Part shown: one piece after another, positions 57,101 through 63,112 of the stretch
How positions within the stretch are numbered: the first letter of the stretch is position 1
How the letters are laid out: every line of letters starts with the position of its first letter
NCBI GenBank assembly: GCA_002734065.2
Contig: NVXU02000025.1
Coordinates: 124,001 to 188,000 of the forward strand
Direction: 5' to 3'
Origin: Fluviicola sp.
Lineage (GTDB): Bacteria; Bacteroidota; Bacteroidia; Flavobacteriales_D; Crocinitomicaceae
DNA length: 64,000 nt
Translations under genes and position numbers: made by a program
Notes under the pieces: generated by a model
Database searches by the model: none
Seen by the model: the letters and a program-made list of their open reading frames with translations, nothing else
What the model was told of the DNA's origin: nothing

Positions 57101-58688
57101 CACCAAAAATAGCTTCACCACCACCGAAACTGTAAATAGTTGGCGTTGAAACTGGCGTTACCCAGTATAAATCAAGCGTGTCGCAATCTCCTGCAGGGGC
57201 TAGGACTTCAATGTAATCAATTTTCGTTTCTGTGTCAGGTCCATTTGGACTTGTAACTGTTAAAGAAACAGTATAAAGACCTGGGTTTGGATAGTTTACT
57301 TGAGGTGGGACTTGACCTATAAATTGAGCATTTGCTCCTGTACATCCTACACAAGTAACTGTACCACTTGCTCCGGTGTCAAAAATCCAAGTCCAGCTTG
57401 TTATTATTGCTTGAGGCTGTGATAAATCAGTAAATGTAACGTTTGAAGGAGCTTGCCAAGTTGTAGGTGTTCCAACAAAATCAGCAACTGGAGGTTGTGC
57501 ACCACAAACACCACCACCATATGCTATCCAAGACCCCAGATAGGTTCCTGTCATACAGTGCATTCTTCGGGTTTGTTGGGCTGTAAATTGCGTTGAACAG
57601 AATGAATAAGACATGTGATTGTTTACCGGGGCATTGGCCCAAGGATTAGTGTCACATCCGTTATTTGGATTTGGGCTTGTTGAGCAATTATATGAATATG
57701 TGTCATGAGGATTAGTATCAGAACACCAATCTCCTTCTTGATCTCCTTCTCCAAGATACGGCCCTCCGATTGGAGTTGGCGCACCCGAAACGTTACTTGA
57801 TCCATTAACGTTTCTAACTTGCTCGTAGCAAGATGAACAATTCGTCCTTTCGTCAACTCCTGCAAAAGTATGCTCTAAACCAAAGACATGGCCCATTTCG
57901 TGAGCTAGAGTGCTTCCACCGAGTCCTAAATTCCCTCTATTCAAAACGATTCCTCCTGTGTTACTCGTGCCGCCCATTGGGTCATAAGGGAACCTTGCAT
58001 ATCCACCCGCAGTCATAGAACCTACAACATAAATATTAATAAACTGTGAAGGAGTAACAACGTAAGTAGTTTTTAATGAGACTTCTTCTGTGTTAGAATC
58101 ATGAGTGTAGTTAACATCATCCACATAGAATGTTGCAGGGTCAGCACAAAATATCATGTTAGATGAAGCAAACTGTGTATTTAACTCAGCCATTAAACCA
58201 TCTATTCTTGTTTGATCAATATTTGAAGATGCTCCACCTGCTGTCGACTGCATAACGTGCCATACTAATTGAAAATATTTGATCGTTGTGTTGGCGACAT
58301 CTCTATTAGCAGGATCATCACAAGGAACTGTAAACGGGCAACCTAAACTCTTAATAGGTCCATTTGGGTTGTCTATGTAAGGTCTTTTTGTTCCACAAAC
58401 ATTCGATATTTGCGGATCCAAAGGAAGTCTAAAGTCAACCTCAAAACCATCCACAGATAATAACTTTCCATTTGGAGAAAGTTCGACCGGAGAACCATTA
58501 GAAGACGATTGGTCAACGCTAGATTGATGGACTTTAAGTCCTTCTGGTAATGATTTGGCTGGTCCTTTTGATAGTAATTCTTTTTTAGAAATTTCAGAAG
58601 GATTTACAATTTCTTTTGTTTGGGTTACTTGAGCAAAATTCAAGAAAGTCATTCCGAGGAACGAGCAAATTAGAAGTAATTTATTCAT
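48171..58688 (-). CDS. Giant T9SS metalloprotease/adhesin with SprB repeats
   Basis: 3505 residues, apparently complete. A signal peptide (1-20) and propeptide-like region are followed by an M43 (pappalysin/cytophagalysin-type) peptidase with the zinc motif HEMGHVFGLEH near residue 264 and the Met-turn region MSYSFC. PKD domains (about 410-510 and 790-860) and two beta-jelly domains, one like cleaved-adhesin (WYPAGYDRYN region, about 870-1030), come next, then another PKD. About 29 SprB-type repeats of about 80 residues fill residues 1135-3395 (ITITATGGTGALTYSIDGG pattern). The last 80 residues are a T9SS type A sorting domain (VSVYPNPTSGSF). It should act on the cell surface or outside; SprB repeats are known from gliding adhesins. 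Its mRNA may begin with a hairpin (58713-58750). Confidence 0.92.
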   Translation of the reverse strand: MNKLLLICSFLGMTFLNFAQVTQTKEIVNPSEISKKELLSKGPAKSLPEGLKVHQSSVDQSSSNGSPVELSPNGKLLSVDGFEVDFRLPLDPQISNVCGTKRPYIDNPNGPIKSLGCPFTVPCDDPANRDVANTTIKYFQLVWHVMQSTAGGASSNIDQTRIDGLMAELNTQFASSNMIFCADPATFYVDDVNYTHDSNTEEVSLKTTYVVTPSQFINIYVVGSMTAGGYARFPYDPMGGTSNTGGIVLNRGNLGLGGSTLAHEMGHVFGLEHTFAGVDERTNCSSCYEQVRNVNGSSNVSGAPTPIGGPYLGEGDQEGDWCSDTNPHDTYSYNCSTSPNPNNGCDTNPWANAPVNNHMSYSFCSTQFTAQQTRRMHCMTGTYLGSWIAYGGGVCGAQPPVADFVGTPTTWQAPSNVTFTDLSQPQAIITSWTWIFDTGASGTVTCVGCTGANAQFIGQVPPQVNYPNPGLYTVSLTVTSPNGPDTETKIDYIEVLAPAGDCDTLDLYWVTPVSTPTIYSFGGGEAIFGVPDWTNSPTNGVKGSYERFFSPNPGVTEVGAIRVGLASLFDPNDNMVFQMLVYDDDGFGAPGALLGGSGAISPTAIGVPGGNSFVEFWVPFTPVVPTTATFHVGIEIFPGDATDTLLVISSSNATLQGQGNGLNHLWSETTGYVNALAGIGLDVDLDLYPMLGGYAPRPLITGYTENVVCDTTYVTLFDTALYSTPVSWSITFSDGTVINTTTDPQTIDRVYTVPGPDTVTIATINACGRGDTNTYIIPYNFMPTPSAEFTMASANPVCAGPPGVSFTANVSGYVDYSWDFGDGSPVTSSGNVDNINYVYPTPGLYYVELTVQSPGVLPLDTFYIETFEGGWPAGYDRYNNDPWIPNAGVNPPFTGTNATAWLPMDVDGDGSVEATATSWNTTAGQPADDWMLTTGIGILPANQRLFWDAQSASVNFPDGYEVRISTTQLPANVTNYSALLFSTTAENAFSTTRSVDLSAYAGQTVYIAFRNTSDDMYLLLIDNIKIGTTAPGCSATVLYTDFVEVIDCSVIPPTAVLGTDVSSGCNPLTVTFTDNTVLGDPATTWLWNFGDGSVSTAQNPPPHLYTTAGSYFVTFEACNLGGCTQDTITIFVGDPATIINIATTDPTCAGNDGDITITATGGTGTLQYSIDGGTTFQAGGFFGTLGGATYPIVVQDAIGCQVLGSATLTAPAAPTITGVTFNDPTCFGGNDGDITITATGGTGILQYSIDGGATFQAGNNFMGLTSGIYNIVVQDASLCQATASQTLTDPPQVVITLVTPTDPTCGNSNGSIVITATGGTGGLTYSIDGGTTFQASNSFVGLAAATYNIVVQDASSCQVTSTITLTDIPGATITGVASTDPSCNGSADGTITITATGGTGTLQYSIDGGTTFQASNAFTGLIAGVYNIVVEDANLCQATSTVTLVDPTVVSITGVASTAPSCNGSADGTITITATGGTGALQFSIDGGTTFQAGNNFTGLIAGIYNIVVQDANLCQVTSTVTLVDPTALVITSTTPVDPTCGASNGSITINATGGTGTLQYSIDGGATFQASNIFTGLGAALYNIVVEDANLCQATSTVTLVDLGSPTITSVTPTDPTCGSANGDITIVATGGTGTLQYSIDGGTTFQASNIFTGLIAGVYNIVVEDANLCQVTSTITLTDAGGATITSATGNDPTCFGGNDGDITIVATGGVGALQYSIDGGATFQAGNNFTGLIAGIYNIVVEDANLCQTVSTVTLVDPAAVAITSTTPVDPTCGLTNGTITIVATGGTGALQFSIDGGTTFQASNVFAGLGAALYNIVVQDANLCQVTSTVTLADLGSPTITSVTPTDPTCGSANGDITIVATGGTGALQYSIDGGTTFQASNIFTGLIAGVYNIVVEDANLCQVTSTVTLTDAGGATITSVIGNDPSCFGGNDGDITITAAGGTGSLTYSIDGGATFQAGNNFTGLTSGVYNIVVEDAIACQANSTYTVVDPAVISITTVVPTDPTCNGNADGSIVITATGGTGALTYSIDAGTTFQAGSSFTGLIAGVYNIVVQDANGCQTTSTSTLVDPTAITYTATIIPENCGAFDGQIDLVGAGGDGGPYTYSIDGGTTFQASGTFPGLAVGPYNIVVQDGSSCQLVAIETVGGTGGATITGIVEDVSLVCNADCNGQLTATVIGGILPYVYSWTDGLGNPVGGNSATINALCADSYTLTVVDNNGTGCTSVMTYTLVEPTAVTFTVASTDEACGLLDGTITFSGAAGGDGGPYTYSIDNGTTFLGTATFTGLAAAIYNVVVQDASGCQTTNTVTVNSIVGPSIGSVAVTDPTCGLANGDITVAATGGTGALTYSIDGGTTFQAGNNFTGLIATTYSVVVQDANNCQTTSTPTLFDLGLPVISSTTDVSPLCNGDINGSITITATGGTGVLTYSIDGGTTLVASNSFTGLAGNVYSIVVEDVNGCQATATSTLVDPPVVAISSAVSNDPTCGGTNGDITITATGGTGALTYSIDGGTTFQAGNNFTGLSANVFNIVVQDANNCQAISTITLSDLGAPTITTLVSNDPTCGIANGDITITATGGTGALTYSIDGGTTFQAGNNFTGLSATVFNIVVQDANGCQATSTSTLTDLGVPTISSTTDVNPLCSGDLTGSILITATGGTGALTYSVDGGTTLVASNSFTGLGANTYSIVVEDANGCQVTATSTLVDPAAVIISSATGADPSCNSITDGTITITATGGVGALTYSMDGGATFQTTGAFTGLGANTYAVVVQDANNCQATSSVTLTDPAVMTISSVTPIDPTCGTANGDITIAATGGTGALQYSIDNGATFQGGNNFMGLLPAVFPIIVQDANGCQATASATLTDLGAPVISNVVSNNPSCGLPNGDITITATGGTGTLQYSVDGGITFQASSSFTGLAANTYNIVVEDANGCQVTSTSTLVSGNVPSITNVIVTDPTCGLSNGAINITAAGGTGSLSYSIDNGTSFVASNIFTGLPGATYTVVVQDANGCQATSTATLATTTSPVISNVGSTDPTCGLLNGDITITAAGGSGTLIYSINNGTTFQALSTFAAVGAGVYLIIVEDANGCQDNSTITLTDPGSPTISNIVTSDPTCGLSNGNIIITATGGTGTIQYSIDGGATFQASGSFSGLTAAVYNVVIQDASGCQTTSTAILIDNGSPIITAVNFTDPSCGNTNGSISVVASGGTGALTYSNDGGATFQGSSGFTGLIPGTYNIVVQDASGCSATSTVTLTGGTVPVITINSISNLACFGDANGQVDISITGGQAPYQYDWSIDGTGDLDDPQDLTNGVAGVFSVTVVDANGCTDFMTGVISGPPGLILTANANDATIAGNGSINLTVNGGSGPFTYDWDNDGVGDNDDPEDISGLAGNTSYTVTVIDGNGCISTLTVFVGSVVGINEVANEMGVSVYPNPTSGSFMVEFAELSGDVKFEIIDVAGKLVYQDVKYVDAGQPVNLDIRDVESGVYFLRIENDEKKASIRVIKN
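48510..55290 (-). repeat. About 29 coding SprB repeats with higher-order duplications
   Basis: Each unit is about 240 bases. Repeats 6-8 (53400-54090) and 9-11 (52690-53400) form a duplicated block of three: the order CG-xx-NG, CGSANGD, CFGGNDGD with linkers DLGSPTITS and DAGGATITS recurs. Two adjacent units near 50860-51210 are nearly identical at base level (more than 80 bases with very few changes). Four units (13-15 and 28) diverge more. Confidence 0.88.
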
Positions 58689-58712
58689 GAGTACTGTTTA
58701 GTTTTAGCATTA

Positions 58713-58750
58713 TTCTTACAAAAAAAATTACGCACACGTACTTGTAAGAA
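58713..58750 (-). promoter_or_regulatory. Nested hairpin in the leader of the giant gene
   Basis: TTCTTACA (58713-58720) and TGTAAGAA (58743-58750) are perfect 8-bp arms, enclosing TACG-CACA-CGTA (58729-58740). A -7-like TATATTTA (minus, 58754-58761) lies directly upstream, so the hairpin would be at the very 5' end of the mRNA, 25 bases before the ATG. mRNA protection or regulator binding is possible. Confidence 0.5.
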
Positions 58751-58809
58751 CCGTAAATATATGACTAAAAAATGAAAATAAAAAATTAAATCAATTGACT
58801 TTGTGACAA

Positions 58810-59523
58810 TTAGCCGATAAGTTCTATTGTTTCTTTTGCAGCAGCCTGCTCGGCTCTTTTCTTTGATGAACCAATGCCTTGGCCGTATTCTTTTTCATTA
58901 ATCAGCACCACAACAGTATAAGACCATGAAGCGCCTTCGTTTTTTTCATTTACGACTTCAAATCGAAGGGCTAATTTATTTTTCTGACTCCAAATAAAAA
59001 GTTTTGATTTAAAGTCAATTTCCTCCTCCAAAACTTGATTAAAGTTTACATACTTTCTAAAAACATGATTATTAATGCTCTTCTTTGTTTTTTCATAACC
59101 GCCGTCCAAATAAATAGCTCCAACCAATGCCTCAAATGCATTTCCTCCTATTGTTTCTAAATTAATCGACCTTGTTTTATTGAACAACATGACTGAACTC
59201 AAATTCATTTCACCTGCAATTTTCCCAAGTGTTCTTCGACTTACAATTTTAGATTTAATTTTTGTTAGGTACCCTTCATCTTCTTCTGGAAACTTTATAA
59301 ACAGAAATTCTGCTATAATTGAATCGAGAATTGCATCACCCAAAAACTCCAAACGTTCGTTGGACAATTCTCCTGTGTTATTTGCAAAAGATTTGTGTCT
59401 AAGTGCCTTTTTGAAATAAAAAATGTTCTTAATGGAATAACCAAACTTTAAAGAAACGAAACGGATGATTTCAAGATCTTCTTTTGGTTTCTTTTTGGAT
59501 AAAAACGGGAGTAAAGCAAACAC
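58810..59523 (-). CDS. rnc: Ribonuclease III
   Basis: 237 residues. The start is GTG at 59523, immediately after the fabF TAG with no spacer. The catalytic signature ERLEFLGDAILDSI lies near residue 58, with the second acidic cluster EALVGAIYLDGGY near 128. The double-stranded RNA-binding domain occupies about 165-235 (GIGSSKKRAEQAAAKETI). It cuts double-stranded RNA in rRNA and mRNA processing. The N-terminal 15 residues (LPFLSKKKPKED) are usual for Bacteroidota. It is co-transcribed with acpP and fabF. Confidence 0.96.
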   Translation of the reverse strand: MFALLPFLSKKKPKEDLEIIRFVSLKFGYSIKNIFYFKKALRHKSFANNTGELSNERLEFLGDAILDSIIAEFLFIKFPEEDEGYLTKIKSKIVSRRTLGKIAGEMNLSSVMLFNKTRSINLETIGGNAFEALVGAIYLDGGYEKTKKSINNHVFRKYVNFNQVLEEEIDFKSKLFIWSQKNKLALRFEVVNEKNEGASWSYTVVVLINEKEYGQGIGSSKKRAEQAAAKETIELIG

Positions 59524-60777
59524 CTAGCCTTTGAATTTTTTGAATATCACCGTTGTATTGTGACCTCCAAAACCAAATGTATTTGACATTGCAACGTTTA
59601 CCGTTCTTTTTTGTGCTTTATTGAATGTGAAATTCAATTTACTATCAAGTTCCTCGTCATCTGTGAAATGATTAATCGTTGGAGGGACGATGTCTTCTTG
59701 AACTGCTTTTACACAGGCAATTGCTTCAATAGCTCCTGCCGCTCCAAGCAAATGTCCAGTCATGGATTTTGTAGAACTGATATTAATATCATAGGCATGG
59801 TCTCCAAATACTGCTTGAATTGCTTTGACTTCGGCAACATCACCCAGTGGCGTTGAAGTTCCATGTACATTTACATAATCAATTTCTGAAGGATCAATTT
59901 CTGCATCCTCTAAAGCTGCTAGCATTGTATTTCTTGCTCCCAAACCTTCTGGATGTGGAGCAGTCATGTGATAAGCATCCCCCGACATACCACCTCCTAT
60001 AACTTCTGCGTAAACTTTTGCTCCGCGTTTCATTGCGTGCTCGTATTCTTCAAAAATCAATGCGCCAGAACCTTCTCCGAGAACGAATCCATTTCTATCC
60101 TTGTCGAACGGTCGAGATGCTGTTTCGGGTGAATCGTTACTTGTTGACAAAGCTCTTAAAGCATTGAAACCACCAACACCAGCTTCATTAACGGCCGCTT
60201 CTGAACCTCCAGTAACAATGGCAACCGCTTTTCCAAGACGAATGTAGTTAAAAGCATCAATCATTGCGTTAGTTGAAGAAGCGCAGGCTGAAACTGTTAC
60301 GTAATTTGGTCCGCGAAGACCGTATTTAATCGAAATATGACCTGCAGCAATATCTGCAATCATTTTTGGAATAAAGAAAGGATTGAAACGAGGTGTTCCG
60401 TCTCCTTTTGCAAAATTGATGCATTCATCTTGGAATGTTTTCAATCCGCCAATGCCAGAACCCCAAATTACTCCTATTTTGTCAAGGTTGGGGTTTGCAT
60501 CCATCAACCCAGAGTCTGCCATAGCTTCACTTGATGAAACCATGGCATACTGTGAGAATTGATCTAATTTTCTTGCTTCTTTTCTGTCAAGGTGGTCTTT
60601 GATATCAAAGTTCTTGACTTCACAAGCAAACTGTGTTTTGAATTTTGATGCATCGAATTGTGTTATTGGAGCAGCACCACTTTTACCATTTTTTAAGCTT
60701 TCCCAGTATTCGTCAACAGTGTTTCCGATTGGTGTTAAGGCCCCTAGTCCAGTGATAACTACTCTTTTTAATTCCAT
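59524..60777 (-). CDS. fabF: 3-oxoacyl-ACP synthase II
   Basis: 417 residues. Condenses malonyl-ACP with acyl-ACP in fatty-acid elongation. The active-site Cys165 is in VSACASSTNA; the two histidines are in NVHGTSTPLGD (near 305) and TGHLLGAAG (near 341), and the closing GFGGHN loop is near 406. It lies 30 bases after acpP and touches rnc, the usual order in this phylum. Confidence 0.98.
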   Translation of the reverse strand: MELKRVVITGLGALTPIGNTVDEYWESLKNGKSGAAPITQFDASKFKTQFACEVKNFDIKDHLDRKEARKLDQFSQYAMVSSSEAMADSGLMDANPNLDKIGVIWGSGIGGLKTFQDECINFAKGDGTPRFNPFFIPKMIADIAAGHISIKYGLRGPNYVTVSACASSTNAMIDAFNYIRLGKAVAIVTGGSEAAVNEAGVGGFNALRALSTSNDSPETASRPFDKDRNGFVLGEGSGALIFEEYEHAMKRGAKVYAEVIGGGMSGDAYHMTAPHPEGLGARNTMLAALEDAEIDPSEIDYVNVHGTSTPLGDVAEVKAIQAVFGDHAYDINISSTKSMTGHLLGAAGAIEAIACVKAVQEDIVPPTINHFTDDEELDSKLNFTFNKAQKRTVNVAMSNTFGFGGHNTTVIFKKFKG

Positions 60778-60807
60778 GCGAACGTTAATTCAGTTTATCG
60801 TTAGTTA

Positions 60808-61044
60808 TTAACTTGCGTTTTCTTCGATGTAAGTAATTGCATCACCTACTGTTTGGATGTTCTCCGCTTGATCATCTGGAATAGCAATATTGAATTCTTT
60901 TTCAAATTCCATTATCAATTCTACTGTGTCAAGTGAATCTGCTCCTAAGTCGTTTGTAAAACTTGCGTCATTTGTAACTTCGTTTTCTTCAACTCCTAAC
61001 TTATCTACTATAATAGATACTACTTTTGATTTAACGTCAGACAT
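60808..61044 (-). CDS. acpP: Acyl carrier protein
   Basis: 78 residues, acidic. The phosphopantetheine site is Ser37 in [10 protein letters not shown]. It carries growing acyl chains for FabF and other enzymes. It is the first gene of acpP-fabF-rnc; the 65-base gap to the nitroreductase gene should hold its promoter. Confidence 0.98.
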   Translation of the reverse strand: MSDVKSKVVSIIVDKLGVEENEVTNDASFTNDLGADSLDTVELIMEFEKEFNIAIPDDQAENIQTVGDAITYIEENAS

Positions 61045-61109
61045 TTCTTTGTTTTTTTAAGGGTTAATCTGCGGCAAATAACGCTACAAATATTGAAATA
61101 TACAAGATT

Positions 61110-61784
61110 TTAAGGATAATATTCAATTATTTCACTCTTTGATTTTCGGGTTAAATCAGGAACCATCGCATTCTCTGCTGGGTAACCAACAGGAATCAAA
61201 AGGTAAGGACGCTCATTTTCGGGTCGCTCTAGTGCCTTTGAGATAAAATTCATCGGGCTGGGAGTGTGTGTTAACGCAACCAAACCAGCATTGTGAATTG
61301 CCATGAGCAAAAAACCTGAGGCAATCCCAACCGATTCTGAAACATAATAATTATTCATCTTATTGCCTTCTTCTCCAAGTTCATAGGCTCTTTTCATAAC
61401 GACAATTATCCATGGAGCAATGTCTATGAATTCTTTTTCCCAATTCGTTCCCAAAGGTTCTAAATCTTCTATCCATTCGTCACTCATTCTGCCAGAATAG
61501 GACTTTTTCTCTTCTTCTTCTGCTAATTCTCTCAGTTTTGCCTTCAAAGTAGCGTTAGAAATCAAACAGAAAGTCCACGGTTGTTTGTGCGCTCCAGAAG
61601 GCGCGGTTGATGCTGTGAGAATAATGTTCTCCATGATCTCTAAAGGAACTTCTTTTGGAGAAAAATCCCGGACTGACCTTCTTTTATCTGCCCAAGCATA
61701 AAATTCTTTCGAATTTGCAAGCATTTGCTCTTCTGATAATTTTTCAGGAGAGAATTCGATATAAGGGTGCTCTTTTTTTGTCAT
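61110..61784 (-). CDS. Nitroreductase-fold flavoprotein, iodotyrosine-deiodinase-like
   Basis: 224 residues. FMN-binding features are KRRSVRDFS (residues 34-42) and TAPSGAHKQPWTF (about 60-72). The C-terminal VPVGYPAENAMVPDLTRK resembles the end of iodotyrosine deiodinase, as far as I remember it (VPDLKRK). The lid residues of the human enzyme, Glu157, Tyr161 and Lys182, are matched in kind and spacing by Glu92, Tyr96 and Lys117 (EEEEKKSYSGRM ... NWEKEF). It could remove halogens from halotyrosines or a related phenol; marine halogenated substrates are a guess. It lies between acpP and divergent purN. Confidence 0.87.
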   Translation of the reverse strand: MTKKEHPYIEFSPEKLSEEQMLANSKEFYAWADKRRSVRDFSPKEVPLEIMENIILTASTAPSGAHKQPWTFCLISNATLKAKLRELAEEEEKKSYSGRMSDEWIEDLEPLGTNWEKEFIDIAPWIIVVMKRAYELGEEGNKMNNYYVSESVGIASGFLLMAIHNAGLVALTHTPSPMNFISKALERPENERPYLLIPVGYPAENAMVPDLTRKSKSEIIEYYP

Positions 61785-61861
61785 TTCTTAGCTTTAATAG
61801 AATATGGATAAATATAACGACATTTTTACGTTCTCATAAGAGTGCTCGGAATAAATATTCA

Positions 61862-61869
61862 TAACTTTG
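61862..61869 (+). promoter_or_regulatory. -7 promoter element directly before purN (possible leaderless mRNA)
   Basis: TAACTTTG matches TAnnTTTG exactly and ends four bases before the purN ATG, so transcription should start at or next to the start codon. No TTTG lies at the ideal upstream distance. Confidence 0.45.
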
Positions 61870-61873
61870 CAGC

Positions 61874-62449
61874 ATGTCAAAAAAGAGAATTGCCATATTT
61901 GCTTCTGGAACGGGCAGCAACGCTGTAAATTTGATTCGCTATTTCGAAAATAATTCGGCGATTGAAGTTGCTTTTGTGCTCAGTAATAAAAGTGATGCTA
62001 AAGTATTAACTTCTGCTAAAAGCCTAGACGTTGAAACGGTTTTTCTATCCAACGAAGAGGTTGCAAAAGGCGATGTGCTCATTTCTCTTTGCGAAGAATT
62101 TGAGGTTGACTGGATTGTTCTTGCCGGCTATTTACGATTGATTCCTAAAGAATTAATAGCTGTTTTTGAGAACAAAATCATTAATCTGCATCCTGCATTG
62201 TTGCCAAATTACGGAGGCAAAGGAATGTTTGGTAGAAATGTGCATTTGGCTGTTTTGGAGAATAAAGAAGCTGAAACTGGAATTACAATTCACTTTGTGA
62301 ACCAAGAATTTGACAAAGGAGAAATAATTGCCCAATTTCGATGTGCGGTTGCAGATGAAGATACAGCAGAGGACGTAGAAACGAAGATTCATTCTTTGGA
62401 ACAAGAAAATTTACCCCTTGTTATCGAAAAAACGATATTAAAAACATAA
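61874..62449 (+). CDS. purN: Phosphoribosylglycinamide formyltransferase
   Basis: 191 residues. Transfers a formyl group from 10-formyl-THF to GAR in purine synthesis. The phosphate loop is ASGTGSNA (residues 10-17); catalytic residues are Asn104 and His106 (INLHPALLP) and Asp147 (EFDKGEI). It is close to acpP-fabF-rnc as in other Bacteroidota, with the nitroreductase gene inserted between. marC follows four bases after its stop. Confidence 0.96.
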   Translation: MSKKRIAIFASGTGSNAVNLIRYFENNSAIEVAFVLSNKSDAKVLTSAKSLDVETVFLSNEEVAKGDVLISLCEEFEVDWIVLAGYLRLIPKELIAVFENKIINLHPALLPNYGGKGMFGRNVHLAVLENKEAETGITIHFVNQEFDKGEIIAQFRCAVADEDTAEDVETKIHSLEQENLPLVIEKTILKT

Positions 62450-62453
62450 AATT

Positions 62454-63050
62454 ATGACAGCCTTTTTTGGAGAATTTGATTGGATAGAACTTTTTCAGGC
62501 ATCCATGGTTTTGTTTGCCGTAATAGACATCCTAGGTTCAATTCCATTGATTATTAAGTTGAAAGAATCTGCCGGAGAAATTCACGCATTAAGAACGACC
62601 ATCGTTTCTTTTGTGATTATGGTTACCTTTTTAATCGTCGGGAACAGTATTCTTGGGCTTTTTGGAGTGGAGGTAGAAGAATTTGCCGTTGCTGGTTCGC
62701 TGATCTTATTCGCCATGTCTTTGGAAATGATTCTAGGCATAAAACTGTTCAACAACGACAATGTTTCTGGAAAAACAGCAAGTATTGTTCCTTTGGCTTT
62801 TCCAATCATTGCGGGAGCGGGTTCTATGACTTCCATAATCTCATTGCGTGCAGAATACCATGAATTGAACATCTTTATCGCTATTTTCATCAATATTCTC
62901 CTTGTTTACATCGTTTTGAGGCTGACCAAAGTAATAGAACGTGTTTTAGGCGAAGGTGGAATTGCTATTCTTCAAAAAGTTTTCGGAATTATTTTGCTGG
63001 CAATTGCCATTAAGTTGTTTACACAGAATGCGAAGGAGTTGTTTATGTAG
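62454..63050 (+). CDS. MarC family integral membrane protein
   Basis: 198 residues with six hydrophobic helices, the size and pattern of MarC (UPF0056): FAVIDILGSIPLII near residue 22, the helix pair about 42-90, and PLAFPIIAGAGSMTS near 105. The function of the family is not established; it is no longer thought to confer multiple antibiotic resistance. It starts four bases after purN and is co-transcribed. Confidence 0.9.
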   Translation: MTAFFGEFDWIELFQASMVLFAVIDILGSIPLIIKLKESAGEIHALRTTIVSFVIMVTFLIVGNSILGLFGVEVEEFAVAGSLILFAMSLEMILGIKLFNNDNVSGKTASIVPLAFPIIAGAGSMTSIISLRAEYHELNIFIAIFINILLVYIVLRLTKVIERVLGEGGIAILQKVFGIILLAIAIKLFTQNAKELFM

Positions 63051-63055
63051 AAGTG

Positions 63056-63089
63056 GAGCTTTGGATTGTTCGAGCTTTGGAGCTTTGGA
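63056..63089 (+). repeat. Three copies of GAGCTTTGGA between convergent genes
   Basis: Copies lie at 63056-63065, 63072-63081 and 63080-63089 (the last two overlap by two bases). The words resemble CGAGCGTTGGATTGTT near 25697, another intergenic stretch of this window. Confidence 0.7.
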
Positions 63090-63112
63090 AGGTTAACGCT
63101 TCGTTATCTTCA

